Below are positions 35,401 through 44,131 of a stretch of 64,000 bases of DNA, in pieces. The stretch comes from Archaeoglobaceae archaeon (GTDB lineage: Archaea > Halobacteriota > Archaeoglobi > Archaeoglobales > Archaeoglobaceae): the NCBI GenBank assembly GCA_027064525.1, contig JAMOPJ010000018.1:1-64000 (forward strand), written 5' to 3'. Position 1 is the first letter of the stretch; every line of letters starts with the position of its first letter. The position numbers and the translations under genes were made by a program. The notes below the pieces were generated by a model, which saw only the letters and a program-made list of their open reading frames with translations, was not told the origin of the DNA and made no database searches.

Positions 35401-35920
35401 AAGAGGAGACTGGTGTGAATTAGCCAAGAAGGTTCAAAAAGCGGTGATAGAGATAATTTTGAAAGAGAAGAATCCGAAGAAGGCTTTAGATTACGTTAAA
35501 AAGGTCATAGAAGAGATCAGGGCTGGAAAGGTTCCTCTTGAGGATTATGTGATCTATAAAGGACTTACAAAACCTCCTTCGAAGTATGAAAGCAAGCAGG
35601 CTCACGTTAAAGCCGCTCTTAGGGCTATGGAGATGGGAGTTGTTTATCCAATTGGCTCTAAGGTGGGATTTGTGATCGTAAGGGGTGCTGGGAGTATAAG
35701 CGATAGGGCCTATCCCATAGAGCTGATCGAGGACTTCGATGGAGAAACGCTGTCCATTCGAACCTTAGCGGGAATAGACAAAAGGAGGATAGATAAGGAT
35801 TACTACATAGACCATCAGGTCATTCCTGCGATCCTTAGAATCCTTGAGAGATTTGGATACACCGAAGCTCAGATAAAGGGAGTCAGCAAGCAGAAGACAC
35901 TCGATGCATTCTTCAGTTAA
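32402..35920 (+). CDS. polB: DNA polymerase family B, intein-containing precursor
   Basis: The 1172-residue precursor contains a 381-residue intein. The mature polymerase is 791 residues. The exonuclease has FDCEML (Exo I), VGYNQDAFDWPYL (Exo II) and YAKQDVLNTY (Exo III). The polymerase has DFASMYPSIM (motif A), KVLTNSFYGYTG (motif B) and YGD-TDS (motif C, interrupted by the intein). The extreme C-terminus QKTLDAFF is a PCNA-binding PIP box. ATG 32402 begins the family start MIKAWLLDVDY. The longer frame from 32267 lies inside the TIP49 gene. It replicates and proofreads DNA. Confidence 0.97.
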   Translation: MIKAWLLDVDYITEHGRAIIRLWCKNENGVFVAYDRNFLPYFYVLKDGEKPTANDILNVKVRTKTEVITPLRVEEVTVRSLGKEIEAFKVYTRHPQHVPKLREEIKKFAEVREADIPFAYRYLIDKDLACLDGIVIEPTAERSGIIKAYEVRSVRRDERPDFPELKVLAFDCEMLSEFGMPDAEEDPIIVIGVKSSDFEELYHGDNEREIILKFVNAIKKLDPDVIVGYNQDAFDWPYLKKRAEKHGIRLDIGRDRSELTIRGGRPKIAGRLNVDLYDIALKMSDVKVKKLENVAEYLGTKVELADIEAKDIYKYWTKGEREKVLRYAKQDVLNTYFIAEELLPMHYELAKLIRLPLDDVTRIGRGKQVDYLLLSEAHKIGEVAPNPLEIEESYEGAFVLEPAKGLHENVLCLDFASMYPSIMIAYNISPDTLVKGRCEDCYVAPEVGHKFRKSPDGFFRRILRMLIERRREIKKRMKELDPESHEYKLLDIKQSALKVLTNSFYGYTGWTLARWYCRECAEATTAWGRHCIKKSIKIAEDMGFDVLYGDSVSGDTVVYTNKGMKKIKDLFERVDYRIGDREYYIPKDLKVLTIENGKAVFKPVKYVMRHKTKKRMFRVWLSNTWFVDVTEDHSLMGYLNKSKKAKVENIMERIVEVKPTELGKTVKSLICLKRLPYECRSRGYPREVYEFMGLFIGDGSYNSSIGSKNYYLCLSCGNDVDEIVKKVIEPLKAKGYIKNCWISKNRKGDIKVNGLRLVRLMDEFRSSNGKIIPEWLFYESEENISAFLRGLFTADGTVLIRSGKPIVRLTTTSYEIAKAVQNILLRLGIASTIFKESKPNKYLNSNPTSYSYHIYVRDWVLFRERVGFITDRKLKRLNCSVVKDQKCEFRDYDFDLIHPKKVEEIEYDDYVYDIEVEGTHTFFGNNVLLHNTDSLFIKKNALSLEELEKEALKLIDRLSEELPIQIEIDEYYRTIFFVEKKRYAGLTRDGRIVVKGLEVRRGDWCELAKKVQKAVIEIILKEKNPKKALDYVKKVIEEIRAGKVPLEDYVIYKGLTKPPSKYESKQAHVKAALRAMEMGVVYPIGSKVGFVIVRGAGSISDRAYPIELIEDFDGETLSIRTLAGIDKRRIDKDYYIDHQVIPAILRILERFGYTEAQIKGVSKQKTLDAFFS
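34052..35194 (+). mobile_element. Intein in PolB at the YGD/TDS site, with DOD endonuclease
   Basis: Precursor residues 551-931. It begins with Ser (SVSGDTVVYTNKG, block A) and ends VYDIEVEGTHTFFGNNVLL-HN (block F), followed by Thr. Excision restores YGDTDS, polymerase motif C. This is the same active-site insertion point known for several archaeal PolB inteins. Block B is VTEDHS. The endonuclease motifs FMGLFIGDGS and FLRGLFTADGT keep both catalytic Asp residues. The DNA is slightly AT-richer than the extein. Confidence 0.95.
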
Positions 35921-35951
35921 CTATATTAACTTCCCATTATATTTTGATCTT

Positions 35952-36302
35952 GTGGAGAGGGACATACTTTTGGAAAGGCTCGAAAAGAAGCTAGCAGAAA
36001 AGGAGAAGGAGTTAGAGGAGTTGAGGAAGATGCTGTCCTCGAACACGATCGAAGAGCTAAAGAAAGAGATTATAAGAGAGCTTGAAGAGAAATACGACCT
36101 CAAAAATTTGGAGGCCAAGATAATCGAACTCTCGAAAGCGATCGAAAACGTCATGTCAGATATTTTGTATATAAAATCTGAGCTTAAATCTTCGCATAAG
36201 AAGAGGGATCTCGTCGAGATCAAGGAGCCGGAAGAAGTTGAAGAAAAAGAAGAAAAAGAGGAGAAGAAAGAGGATGAGAGCGAACTGATAATCGTCGATT
36301 GA
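35952..36302 (+). CDS. Coiled-coil protein upstream of SMC
   Basis: The protein has 116 residues from GTG 35952. A longer frame from ATG 35904 overlaps polB and adds doubtful residues. CTATATTA near 35926 sits ~26 bases before the GTG, favouring a leaderless GTG start. The protein is almost all heptad coiled coil (ERLEKKLAEKEKELEELRKM, LKKEIIRELEEKYDLKNLE) with a very acidic end. It ends one base before the SMC ATG, so it probably serves the SMC-ScpAB complex or shares its transcript. I know no named family. Confidence 0.7.
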   Translation: MERDILLERLEKKLAEKEKELEELRKMLSSNTIEELKKEIIRELEEKYDLKNLEAKIIELSKAIENVMSDILYIKSELKSSHKKRDLVEIKEPEEVEEKEEKEEKKEDESELIIVD

Positions 36303-36303
36303 G

Positions 36304-39300
36304 ATGTTCATTCAAAAGGTTACCTTAAAAAACTTTAAATCTTTTAAGAAGGCTGAGATTACTTTTGACTATCCCTTCGTAGCTATAAGCGGGCCAAACG
36401 GAAGTGGGAAGTCGAACATCGTCGATTCGATTCTGTTCTGCTTGGGCTTAACATCTTCTTCAAAAGTCCTTAGAGCCGATAAGCTTACGGATCTGATTAG
36501 AATAGGTTGCAACGAGGCCGAGGTTGAGATAACATTCAGAAACGGATTGAAAATAAAGAGGAGGGTAAAGAAGACCGACAAAGGATATTACAGCTACTAC
36601 TACCTTAACGGCAAGAGCGTGAGCTATTCGGAGATAGAGAGAGTTCTAGAGGATCTCGGCTTGCACAACGACTATAACATCGTGATGCAGGGAGACGTTA
36701 CGCGGATATCTGAGATGTCCCCGATTCAGAGAAGGAAGATCATAGACGACATAGCTGGAATTTCGGAATTCGATGAAAAAAAGGAGAAGGCATTGCAGGA
36801 GCTTGAGGTGGTTAGAGAGAACATAGAGAAGCTTGAGGCTGTAATTTCAGAGGTAAACCTTAGGCTTGAATCGTTGAGAAGGGATAGAGAAGAAGCTCTT
36901 AGATACAAATCACTTTTGGAGGAGAAAGAGAGGTTTCAGAACTATCTGAAAGCTCATAAGCATTTGAACCTGAAGAACAGAAAGGAATCGCTTGAAAACG
37001 AAATTGAGCGGCTTGAACTTGAGAAGGATGAGCTCACGAGAAAGGTCATCAAGATCAATGTCAAGCTCCAAGAGCTCAATTCCAAAGCTGAGGAGCTTTC
37101 GGAAAAAATTGCAAAGATAGGAGACGTCAGATTTAAGAAGATTCAAAGTGAAATTGTTAAGATTAACTCCGAGATCGAAGCGATAAAGCGATCTGAAGAG
37201 ATATACCGTAACGAGCTGAAAAAGCTTGAAGAAGAAAGAACTCAAACCCTTCTGAACATTTCGAAGTTGAGAGATGAACTAGAGGAAGTTGAGAAGGAAA
37301 TAGAGGAGCTCTCAATTCAAAAAGCGAGCCTAAGTGGTTTGGTTGAGGAGAACCTTCAGAAGATCGAGTTTGTTAAAGCGAGGCTTGAAGAGGCTGGAGA
37401 GGAGTTCAGGCGATTGAAAGATGAGCTTATGGAAAAAAGAGAACAGCTTGATGGACTCAAGGAGAAAAGGAACGAACTTATAAGAGAGAGGGACAGATTA
37501 TTGGAGGCTCTTAGAAGAATTGGAATGGAGATAGACGATCTTGAGCTTGAGAAGGAGAGAATAAGGATTGAGAACCTTTTTGAGGAGCTAAAGAGCAAGA
37601 AGACAGAGCTCGAAAATGCCGAGAAGCGGTTAAAAGCTCTAATCGACAGAAGAAATAATACGGACAAAAAAATCTTTGCTTTAAGAGATGAGCTTGCGAA
37701 GATTGAGGAGGAAATCAAGGGTAAAGAGATCGAGCTTACGAAAGTTAGGACTGAGCTTTCTACGATGGAAAGGTTTTCGAAGGCAGTCGAATTGATTTTG
37801 GAAGCTAAGGAGAAAGGAATTCTTAGGAATATTCACGGAACCGTTGCCCAGCTTGGGGAAGTTAAGGAAGAATATGCGTTGGCTTTAGAAGTAGCCGCCG
37901 GAAATGCACTGCAGTTCATAGTCGTTGAAACCGAGAACGATGCGGTTGAGGCTATAAAATTCCTCAAGAGAGTCGATGGCGGTAGGGCGAGCTTCATACC
38001 GCTCAACAAGATAAAGAACGTCAGTGTCTATTTGGACTACTCTATTTTGAAGGAAGAGGGCGTAATAGATTATGCAGTTAATTTAATAAAATGTGATAAA
38101 AAATTTAGACCAGTCTTTGAGTTCATCTATAGGGATACGCTCGTAGTTGATAACATCGATAGGGCGAAGAAACTAATGGACGGGAGGAGAATAGTCACCC
38201 TCGACGGAGATCTTATAGAGAGGAGCGGAGTTATGACTGGTGGTAGCGTTCAGAAGAAGAAGGGAGTCCTTCTTTCCAAAGAACTTCTAAACAAGGAGAG
38301 CAAGCTTAGAGAAGAAATTAGCAGGATGATTCAGAGGAAGGAGGAGATATTCGATGAGCTGAAGAGGGAAGAGAATTTGAGGAGATCGATCCAAGCTGAA
38401 ATCGATGAGTTGAACGTGACCATCGCTCAGCTCAAGAGTGACATATCGGCACTCAAATCGAAAATCGAAGATTCTCGGAAACTTTTGGAATCTATAAAGC
38501 TAAAGTTAAACGAGAAAAGAGTGGAGATGGCGGAATTATACTCTGAGACTGAGAAGGTTGAAGAGGAGCTTAAAGAAGTTGAGATGGAGATAACTAAACT
38601 CAGAGATGAAATAGAGAATCTTGAAAGGAGTATGAAGGGTAGCGAGGTTGCAAAGCTTACTGAGGAGCTTGAGAAGCTGAAGGAGGAGTATTCGAGAAAT
38701 AAGGAGATTTTGATGAACGTGGAAGGCAGGCTTAAGAACGCCGAACTCAGAAAGGAGCAGATCGAAAGGAGCATCGAGGAGAAAGAAGAGAGATTGAAGC
38801 AGACCGAGCTTAGGACTGGGGAGATTCATAGGGAGATCGAGGATGGGAGAAGGAGAATTGAGGAATTGAAGCTCAGGCTTGAGGAGTTGAGCAGGGAGGA
38901 GGAAGAGATCAGCAGAGAGGCAAAGAGGCTCAGAGTAGAGAGGGATAAGATTTTGGATGAAATTAGAAGGCTTGAAGGAGAGAAATCGAGGGCTGATTTT
39001 GGGATAAAAGCGATCGAAGATAGGCTTAAAGCGAAGGTTGAGGAGCTTAATGCGATTATCAAGGAATTAGAGGGCTTTGAAGCTGTTGAAGTGGACGATC
39101 TTCCACCTCTCGCAGTGGTTGAGAGGAGGCTCAGGGAGATCGATGCTCAGCTCTCAGAGTTTGGAGATGTGAACATGAAAGCGATTCAGGAGTTCGAAGA
39201 GGTGAAAGCAAGGAGGGACGATCTGCTGGAAAAGAAGGCCGTGCTTGAGAAGGAGAGGAAAGAAATCCTTGATAGGATAAAGAGATACGAGCAGATGAAG

Positions 39301-39744
39301 AGAGAGGCATTCTTTAAAGTCTTCAACGCGATAAATGATAACTTCAAGGAGATCGTTAAGGAGCTTGCGAACGGGGAAGGAGAGCTGTATTTGGATGGGA
39401 ACGATCCGTTTAACAGCGGTTTGCACATAAGGTTCAGACCGTTCGGAAAGAAGGTTCAGAAGCTTGAGGCTATGAGCGGTGGAGAAAAAAGTTTAGCGGC
39501 CTTAGCTTTAATATTTGCAATTCAGAGGTTCAAACCCGCTCCGTTTTACGTTTTCGACGAGGTAGATATGTTTTTGGATGGTGTAAACGTTGGTAGAGTG
39601 GCTAAGATGATAAAGAGGCTCTCAAAGGATGCTCAGTTCATCGTGGTTTCGCTTAGAAAGCCGATGCTTGAGATGGCAGATGCAGTGATAGGGGTTACGA
39701 GAGGTGAGGACTCATCCATCGTGACGGCGATCCGATTGAGATAA
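36304..39744 (+). CDS. smc: Chromosome segregation ATPase SMC
   Basis: This 1146-residue condensin ATPase has Walker A GPNGSGKSNIVDS near residue 32, two long antiparallel coiled coils, and a central hinge (about residues 500-650, including GTVAQLGEVKEEYALALEVAAGNALQ). The C-terminal head carries the signature MSGGEKSLAALAL and Walker B FYVFDEVDMFLD. It compacts and organises the chromosome. ScpA and ScpB follow immediately, giving the complete three-part condensin. Confidence 0.97.
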   Translation: MFIQKVTLKNFKSFKKAEITFDYPFVAISGPNGSGKSNIVDSILFCLGLTSSSKVLRADKLTDLIRIGCNEAEVEITFRNGLKIKRRVKKTDKGYYSYYYLNGKSVSYSEIERVLEDLGLHNDYNIVMQGDVTRISEMSPIQRRKIIDDIAGISEFDEKKEKALQELEVVRENIEKLEAVISEVNLRLESLRRDREEALRYKSLLEEKERFQNYLKAHKHLNLKNRKESLENEIERLELEKDELTRKVIKINVKLQELNSKAEELSEKIAKIGDVRFKKIQSEIVKINSEIEAIKRSEEIYRNELKKLEEERTQTLLNISKLRDELEEVEKEIEELSIQKASLSGLVEENLQKIEFVKARLEEAGEEFRRLKDELMEKREQLDGLKEKRNELIRERDRLLEALRRIGMEIDDLELEKERIRIENLFEELKSKKTELENAEKRLKALIDRRNNTDKKIFALRDELAKIEEEIKGKEIELTKVRTELSTMERFSKAVELILEAKEKGILRNIHGTVAQLGEVKEEYALALEVAAGNALQFIVVETENDAVEAIKFLKRVDGGRASFIPLNKIKNVSVYLDYSILKEEGVIDYAVNLIKCDKKFRPVFEFIYRDTLVVDNIDRAKKLMDGRRIVTLDGDLIERSGVMTGGSVQKKKGVLLSKELLNKESKLREEISRMIQRKEEIFDELKREENLRRSIQAEIDELNVTIAQLKSDISALKSKIEDSRKLLESIKLKLNEKRVEMAELYSETEKVEEELKEVEMEITKLRDEIENLERSMKGSEVAKLTEELEKLKEEYSRNKEILMNVEGRLKNAELRKEQIERSIEEKEERLKQTELRTGEIHREIEDGRRRIEELKLRLEELSREEEEISREAKRLRVERDKILDEIRRLEGEKSRADFGIKAIEDRLKAKVEELNAIIKELEGFEAVEVDDLPPLAVVERRLREIDAQLSEFGDVNMKAIQEFEEVKARRDDLLEKKAVLEKERKEILDRIKRYEQMKREAFFKVFNAINDNFKEIVKELANGEGELYLDGNDPFNSGLHIRFRPFGKKVQKLEAMSGGEKSLAALALIFAIQRFKPAPFYVFDEVDMFLDGVNVGRVAKMIKRLSKDAQFIVVSLRKPMLEMADAVIGVTRGEDSSIVTAIRLR

Positions 39745-39746
39745 TT

Positions 39747-40385
39747 GTGGATATGGCCAAAAAGGGTGAGATTGATCCTTGGAACATCGATGTGGTCGAG
39801 TTAGCCGACAAATTCTTGAAGAGAGTCGAAGAGCTAGATCTTAGGTTTTCTGCGAGGGTTCTGCTTTATGCGGCGATTCTCGTCAGGATGAAGGCAGAGA
39901 TACTCGTCAGTGAAGCGATCTTCGATGAAGAGGAAGTTGAGGAAGAACAGCCAGAGATCGATCTTAGCATGGATTTGAGCTTTGAATTGCCGATGGATGA
40001 ACCGGCCGTTCCAGAAATGAAGCCGAAGAGACCGAAGAGATACACCACCCTGCAGGAGCTTATAAGGGAGTTGCGAAAGGCTGAAATGCTCGAAATTAAG
40101 AGAAGAAAAAGGAGAGGTGCTTTAAAGGAGAAGGTGAAAGAAAAAGAGATTTGGGAGGTTCCGCATGAGGAGGACATCGAAGAAACTATAACCAGAGTTT
40201 ACGAGGAACTCATGGAGGAGTTTAGGCTTAGGCCGATTATATCTTTCTTCAAGCTTACAAGAGGTTTCGATTCAGGCAAGTTGATATCGTATTACATTTC
40301 GATCCTTCATCTGGCCTACAGGAGAAAGGTAGAGTTGGTTCAGGAGAGGTTTTACGAAGATATAAAAATCAGGCCACTCAGCTGA
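39747..40385 (+). CDS. scpA: Segregation and condensation protein A (kleisin)
   Basis: The 212-residue kleisin bridges the SMC heads. The N-terminal helix reads DMAKKGEIDPWNIDVVELADKFLKR, and the C-terminal winged helix includes RPIISFFKLTRGFDSGKLISYYISILHLAYRRKV. The GTG at 39747, two bases after the SMC stop, is the first usable start. However, the same frame upstream reads DPIEII, which matches the usual ScpA beginning and has no ATG, GTG or TTG before TGA 39705. So the true start may lie inside smc or use a rare codon. scpB follows after four bases. Confidence 0.9.
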   Translation: MDMAKKGEIDPWNIDVVELADKFLKRVEELDLRFSARVLLYAAILVRMKAEILVSEAIFDEEEVEEEQPEIDLSMDLSFELPMDEPAVPEMKPKRPKRYTTLQELIRELRKAEMLEIKRRKRRGALKEKVKEKEIWEVPHEEDIEETITRVYEELMEEFRLRPIISFFKLTRGFDSGKLISYYISILHLAYRRKVELVQERFYEDIKIRPLS

Positions 40386-40389
40386 TTAT

Positions 40390-40899
40390 ATGGATACTGT
40401 TAGGGTGGTTGAGGCTATCCTCTTCTCCGCTACCGAACCTCTGTCATCCATAAGCATCGCGAGGATCGCTAAGACGAGTGTTAAAGAGGTCGAATCTGCT
40501 TTGGAAAGGCTTATTGAAGAGTATTCCTCAAGAGAAACTGCAATAGAGATCGTCAGGATTAAGGACAAATATCTCATGAGGGTTAAGCCGGCATATCAGA
40601 GGTTTGTTGGGAGGTTCGTTGAGAGCGAGCTCGATAAGGGCTGTCTGAGAACCCTCGCAGTAATAGCGATAAACCAACCTATAGAGCTTAGCAAATTGGC
40701 GAAGATTAGAGGAAATAGATGCTACGAGCACGTGAAAAGGCTTGAGGAATTGGGATTCGTGAAGGCGGAAAAGAAGGGTAGGACGAAAATTTTAACCACT
40801 ACAAAGGATTTTGCTGTGTATTTCGGCTTGGATACAGATGATCCGGAGGAGATCAAGAAGTTGCTGAAGTCTGACCTTGAAAAATTCATAAAAACCTAA
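40390..40899 (+). CDS. scpB: Segregation and condensation protein B
   Basis: The 169-residue protein has two winged-helix domains. The first starts RVVEAILFSATEPLSSISIARIAKTSVKEVESAL. The second includes TLAVIAINQPIELSKLAKIRGNRCYEHVKRLEELGFVKAEKKGRT. A dimer binds the middle of ScpA in the SMC complex. It is the last gene of the smc-scpA-scpB operon. The ATG has no clear SD, consistent with coupling to scpA. Confidence 0.92.
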   Translation: MDTVRVVEAILFSATEPLSSISIARIAKTSVKEVESALERLIEEYSSRETAIEIVRIKDKYLMRVKPAYQRFVGRFVESELDKGCLRTLAVIAINQPIELSKLAKIRGNRCYEHVKRLEELGFVKAEKKGRTKILTTTKDFAVYFGLDTDDPEEIKKLLKSDLEKFIKT

Positions 40900-40938
40900 G
40901 CCTGTCGTCGTGATTTAATAAAAAAATAATGGGAGAAC

Positions 40939-41727
40939 TTACTCGCTCTTAAACATCTCGTTGTATCCGTGAGCCAATTCGACGTTAACGTGAACCACAG
41001 CCTTGTTCGTATTCTTAAACGGGTAGTCTTCTGTTATGTCTGGCAAGTTGTCGGCCTGTTCTTGTGTAGTAATTACTGATCCAGCCGGAACGTATTTGCC
41101 GTCTGGAATCGTTATGATTCCGCTTCTTCCGATTATCTTTGCACCGGGCTCGATTACACAGTTGCTTCCCACTTTTGCTCTGAACACCAACGCCTGCATG
41201 CCGACGAAGGTGTTATCACCGACATAAGCTGGACCGTGAATCTGGCACTGGTGAGCTAAGGAGACGTTGTTTCCGATGTAAACGGCATACTTCTTACCGT
41301 TAACTTCGATCAGGTTCTTCTCGATCGGATTGCCCTCCTTATCGTATGTCTCAAGAGCGTGAATCACGACGCCATCCTGAACGTTCGAATAATCTCCGAT
41401 GTATATCGGCATTCCTTCGTCTCCTCTTATCGAAGCGTGAGGAGATACGCACACGTATTTGCCGATATGAACAGCACCAATCACCGTAGCATAAGGATGA
41501 ACGAAAGCGGTTGGATCGATGTCGGGCATCGTGTGCTTCTTGTTCCATTCTGTTATCGGATTAGCGTGAACATTCGGCGGGATCTCACACTTCTCAGATG
41601 TTTCCGTCTGTTCCGTCGCCTCGGTTGTGGTTTTCTCAACTGGCTTTATCTCCTCCTGAGTTCCAGCACAGCCAGCCAACAGCAACGCCACTAAAAGCAG
41701 GGGTATGATATACTTCCACCTCATCAT
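40939..41727 (-). CDS. Cam-type gamma-carbonic anhydrase, lipoprotein
   Basis: The 262-residue protein closely resembles Methanosarcina thermophila Cam. It interconverts CO2 and bicarbonate. Zinc/iron ligands are the His of VIHALE and both His of SLAHQCQIHGP. The extended acidic loop ALETYDKEGNPIEKNL, which holds the proton-shuttle Glu in Cam, is present. The beta-helix is built from hexapeptide turns. The N-terminus MMRWKYIIPLLLVALLLAGC is a lipobox, so the enzyme is tethered outside the cell. ATG 41727 follows GGTGATG. The long frame to 42345 is antisense to the ABC locus. Confidence 0.94.
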   Translation of the reverse strand: MMRWKYIIPLLLVALLLAGCAGTQEEIKPVEKTTTEATEQTETSEKCEIPPNVHANPITEWNKKHTMPDIDPTAFVHPYATVIGAVHIGKYVCVSPHASIRGDEGMPIYIGDYSNVQDGVVIHALETYDKEGNPIEKNLIEVNGKKYAVYIGNNVSLAHQCQIHGPAYVGDNTFVGMQALVFRAKVGSNCVIEPGAKIIGRSGIITIPDGKYVPAGSVITTQEQADNLPDITEDYPFKNTNKAVVHVNVELAHGYNEMFKSE

Positions 41728-41796
41728 CACCAATGATGAAAACAAAAATATATAATAATTATGAATTAGGCACGCCGAAAAATTTAGAGGCGAGTT

Positions 41797-43443
41797 ATGA
41801 TAGAAGTTGAGAACCTCGTAAAGAGATTTGGGAACCTTACCGCCCTGAAGGGCATTTCGTTCAAAGTTAAGAGAGGTGAAACATTCGCATTTCTTGGACC
41901 AAACGGAGCTGGCAAAACTACAACGATCCATATACTGACGACCCTGCTCAAGCCGACGAGTGGAAGGGCTGTCGTGGCGGGATATGATGTCGTTAAAGAG
42001 GAGAAAGAAGTAAGGAAGATGATAGGGATAGTCTTCCAAGATCCGAGCTTGGACAGAGATCTGACAGCTTACGAGAACATGCTGATCCATGCTGGGGTTT
42101 ATGGAATAAAAAATCCGAGGATAGATGAGATGTTGAAGCCCGTGGAGCTTTGGGACATTAGGAATAAGGTTGTCAGGTTCTTTAGCGGAGGTATGCAGAG
42201 AAGGCTTGAGATCGCGCGAGCTCTTCTGCATGAGCCAGAGGTTCTGTTCTTGGACGAGCCGACGTTGGGCTTGGATCCTTAAACGAGGGCAAAGATCTGG
42301 GAGTTTATAGAATCTTCGGACGTTACGATTTTTCTTACAACCCACTACATGGATGAAGCGGAGAGACTTGCTGACAGAGTTGCGATAATTGATAGGGGTA
42401 AGATCGTTGCGATTGGTAGCGTTGAAGAGCTAAAGAGGTTAGTTGGAAGGGATGTAGTTTATCTTAAGGTAAAAGGTCGTTTTAAAGGTGTTGAGCATAC
42501 GAAACTGCCGGATGGAAAGATAAAGGTCGATGTCGAGAATGCAATGGCGTTTATTCCAAAGCTGTTCGAGCTCGCAAGCAAGAAGGGCTTCAAGATTCTG
42601 GAGATAGAGTATCGAAGACCAACGTTGAACGATGTCTTTCTTCATCTGACTGGGAGGGAGATTAGAGATGAGAGAGGGGGTTCGATAAAGGAGATCATAG
42701 CGAGGAGGATGAGAGCGTTCACTACGATTATCTACAGGTAGCTGAAGAGATTCACCAGAGCGAAATCAAGAGTGCTTGGAACTATGATAAATTCGATAGT
42801 CTGGCTGATATTCTTTGGGATGGGATGGAGCGGATTTATGAGAGGACTGAACTATCTGCGATTCTTAGCTCCGGGAATATTCATGATAACTATCTTCAGC
42901 CACAGCGTCTTCAGCGGGATAAGCGTCATATGGGACAAGGAGTTAGGATTTCTAAAAGAAGTTTTAGTCGCTCCAGCTTCGAGGAAGGAGAGCATCGCCG
43001 GAAGGATAATCGGAGATTCGATCATCGCGATAGTTCAGGGGATAGTAATCTTGACTCTTTCGTTCTTGCTTGTTAGGATGAACGTTCTCGGAATTCTTCC
43101 TTCGATAGTTTTCGGCTTCTTATTGGCAATAGCGTTCTCAAGCCTTGGAGTATGTATAGCTTTAAGGACGAGAAGCATGGAGGGATTCCAGATGATTCTG
43201 AGCATTTTAATACTCCCACTGATCTTTTTAAGCGGTGCGATATTTCCGATAGATGCAATGCCGAGCTGGATGAAAGTTCTTGCGTATTTGAACCCTATGA
43301 CATACGCCGTGGATGGGGCAAGGGTCTATCTTTCAGGAATGCGGAGCCTGCCGATCTTATTGGATTGGGTGATACTCTCAGCGGTTACCGCACTGTCCTT
43401 GGGTTTAGCTATGGTCTCCTTTGAGAGGTCGACAATCGAATGA
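41797..43443 (+). pseudogene. ABC exporter, ATPase plus ABC-2 permease, two in-frame stops
   Basis: One continuous frame encodes an ABC ATPase (Walker A GPNGAGKTT, signature FSGGMQRRLE, Walker B VLFLDEPTLGLDP, H-loop THYMDEAERL). It then encodes a DrrB-type permease (APGIFMITIFSHSVFSG, VAPASRKESIAGRI). It is interrupted by TAA at 42280-42282, where the family has Gln (LDP-Q-TR), and TAG at 42739-42741, where Gln is expected (YR-Q-LKRF). Both are one C-to-T change from CAA/CAG. No separator stop remains between ATPase and permease, perhaps because the G run 42676-42680 changed. I read it as a dead drug- or lipid-type exporter. Confidence 0.85.
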
Positions 43444-43471
43444 TTATTTATGCTGAGAGATTACTGAGAGT

Positions 43472-44095
43472 ATGGAACCGATCAGATTCGTGACACCCCC
43501 GCTCATGGCGAACTCCTACCTGTTGCTCGATGAAAAGCCGAGTCTGATAGATGTTGGAGGAGATTCGTCCTTCATAGTCAAAGCCGTAAGCAGGCACATA
43601 AATCCGAAGGAGATAAAGTTCGTGTTTCTTACCCATTCCCACTTCGACCATGCGATGGCTTGTATCGATCTGAAACGTTGGTTTGGCTGTAAGATAGTGA
43701 TGCACGAAAAGGAGTTTGAATTACTCAAAAGTGGATACACTCTCTTCGGCTACCGTTTCTACGTCGAGCCGGACATTATCGTTAAGGGAGGAGAGTTATT
43801 CGATCTGGGCGAGCTTGAGCTCGAAGTGATCCATACCCCCGGCCACACTCCGGGAAGCGTTTGCTACTATGAGCCAAAAAAGAAGTGGCTCTTCAGTGGG
43901 GATACGGTCTTTGCTCATGGTGCTTTTGGAAGGGTTGATCTGCCCGGAGGAAACGCATTTGAACTGATAGAATCACTCAAGAAGCTTGCAGAATTGGATG
44001 TCGAAAGGCTTTATCCGGGGCATGAGGATGTGATCGAGGAGAATGCGAAGGAGCACATACTGAAAGCCCTCGAAATTGCCAAGATATTCCTTTAG
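43472..44095 (+). CDS. Metallo-beta-lactamase-fold hydrolase (glyoxalase II-like)
   Basis: This 207-residue MBL-fold enzyme has the zinc motif THSHFDHAM (HxHxDH) near residue 54, then HTPGHTPGSVCYY, FSGDTVFAHGAFGR and YPGHEDV. These supply the remaining ligands. Family members hydrolyse thioesters, lactones or phosphodiesters, and the substrate is not predictable. It follows the dead permease gene by 28 bases. Confidence 0.9.
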   Translation: MEPIRFVTPPLMANSYLLLDEKPSLIDVGGDSSFIVKAVSRHINPKEIKFVFLTHSHFDHAMACIDLKRWFGCKIVMHEKEFELLKSGYTLFGYRFYVEPDIIVKGGELFDLGELELEVIHTPGHTPGSVCYYEPKKKWLFSGDTVFAHGAFGRVDLPGGNAFELIESLKKLAELDVERLYPGHEDVIEENAKEHILKALEIAKIFL

Positions 44096-44131
44096 CAAAC
44101 GTTTAAGTATTCTTGAGATGTATTACAAAGT

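Noticed and set aside
40939-42345. 468-codon reading of the carbonic anhydrase gene
   Set aside because: The first ~206 codons are antisense to the ABC locus. The lipobox and GGTGATG place the start at 41727.
42280-42741. Recoding of TAA/TAG (for example pyrrolysine) in the ABC gene
   Set aside because: Two different stop codons at Gln positions indicate nonsense mutations. No pyrrolysine genes are visible.
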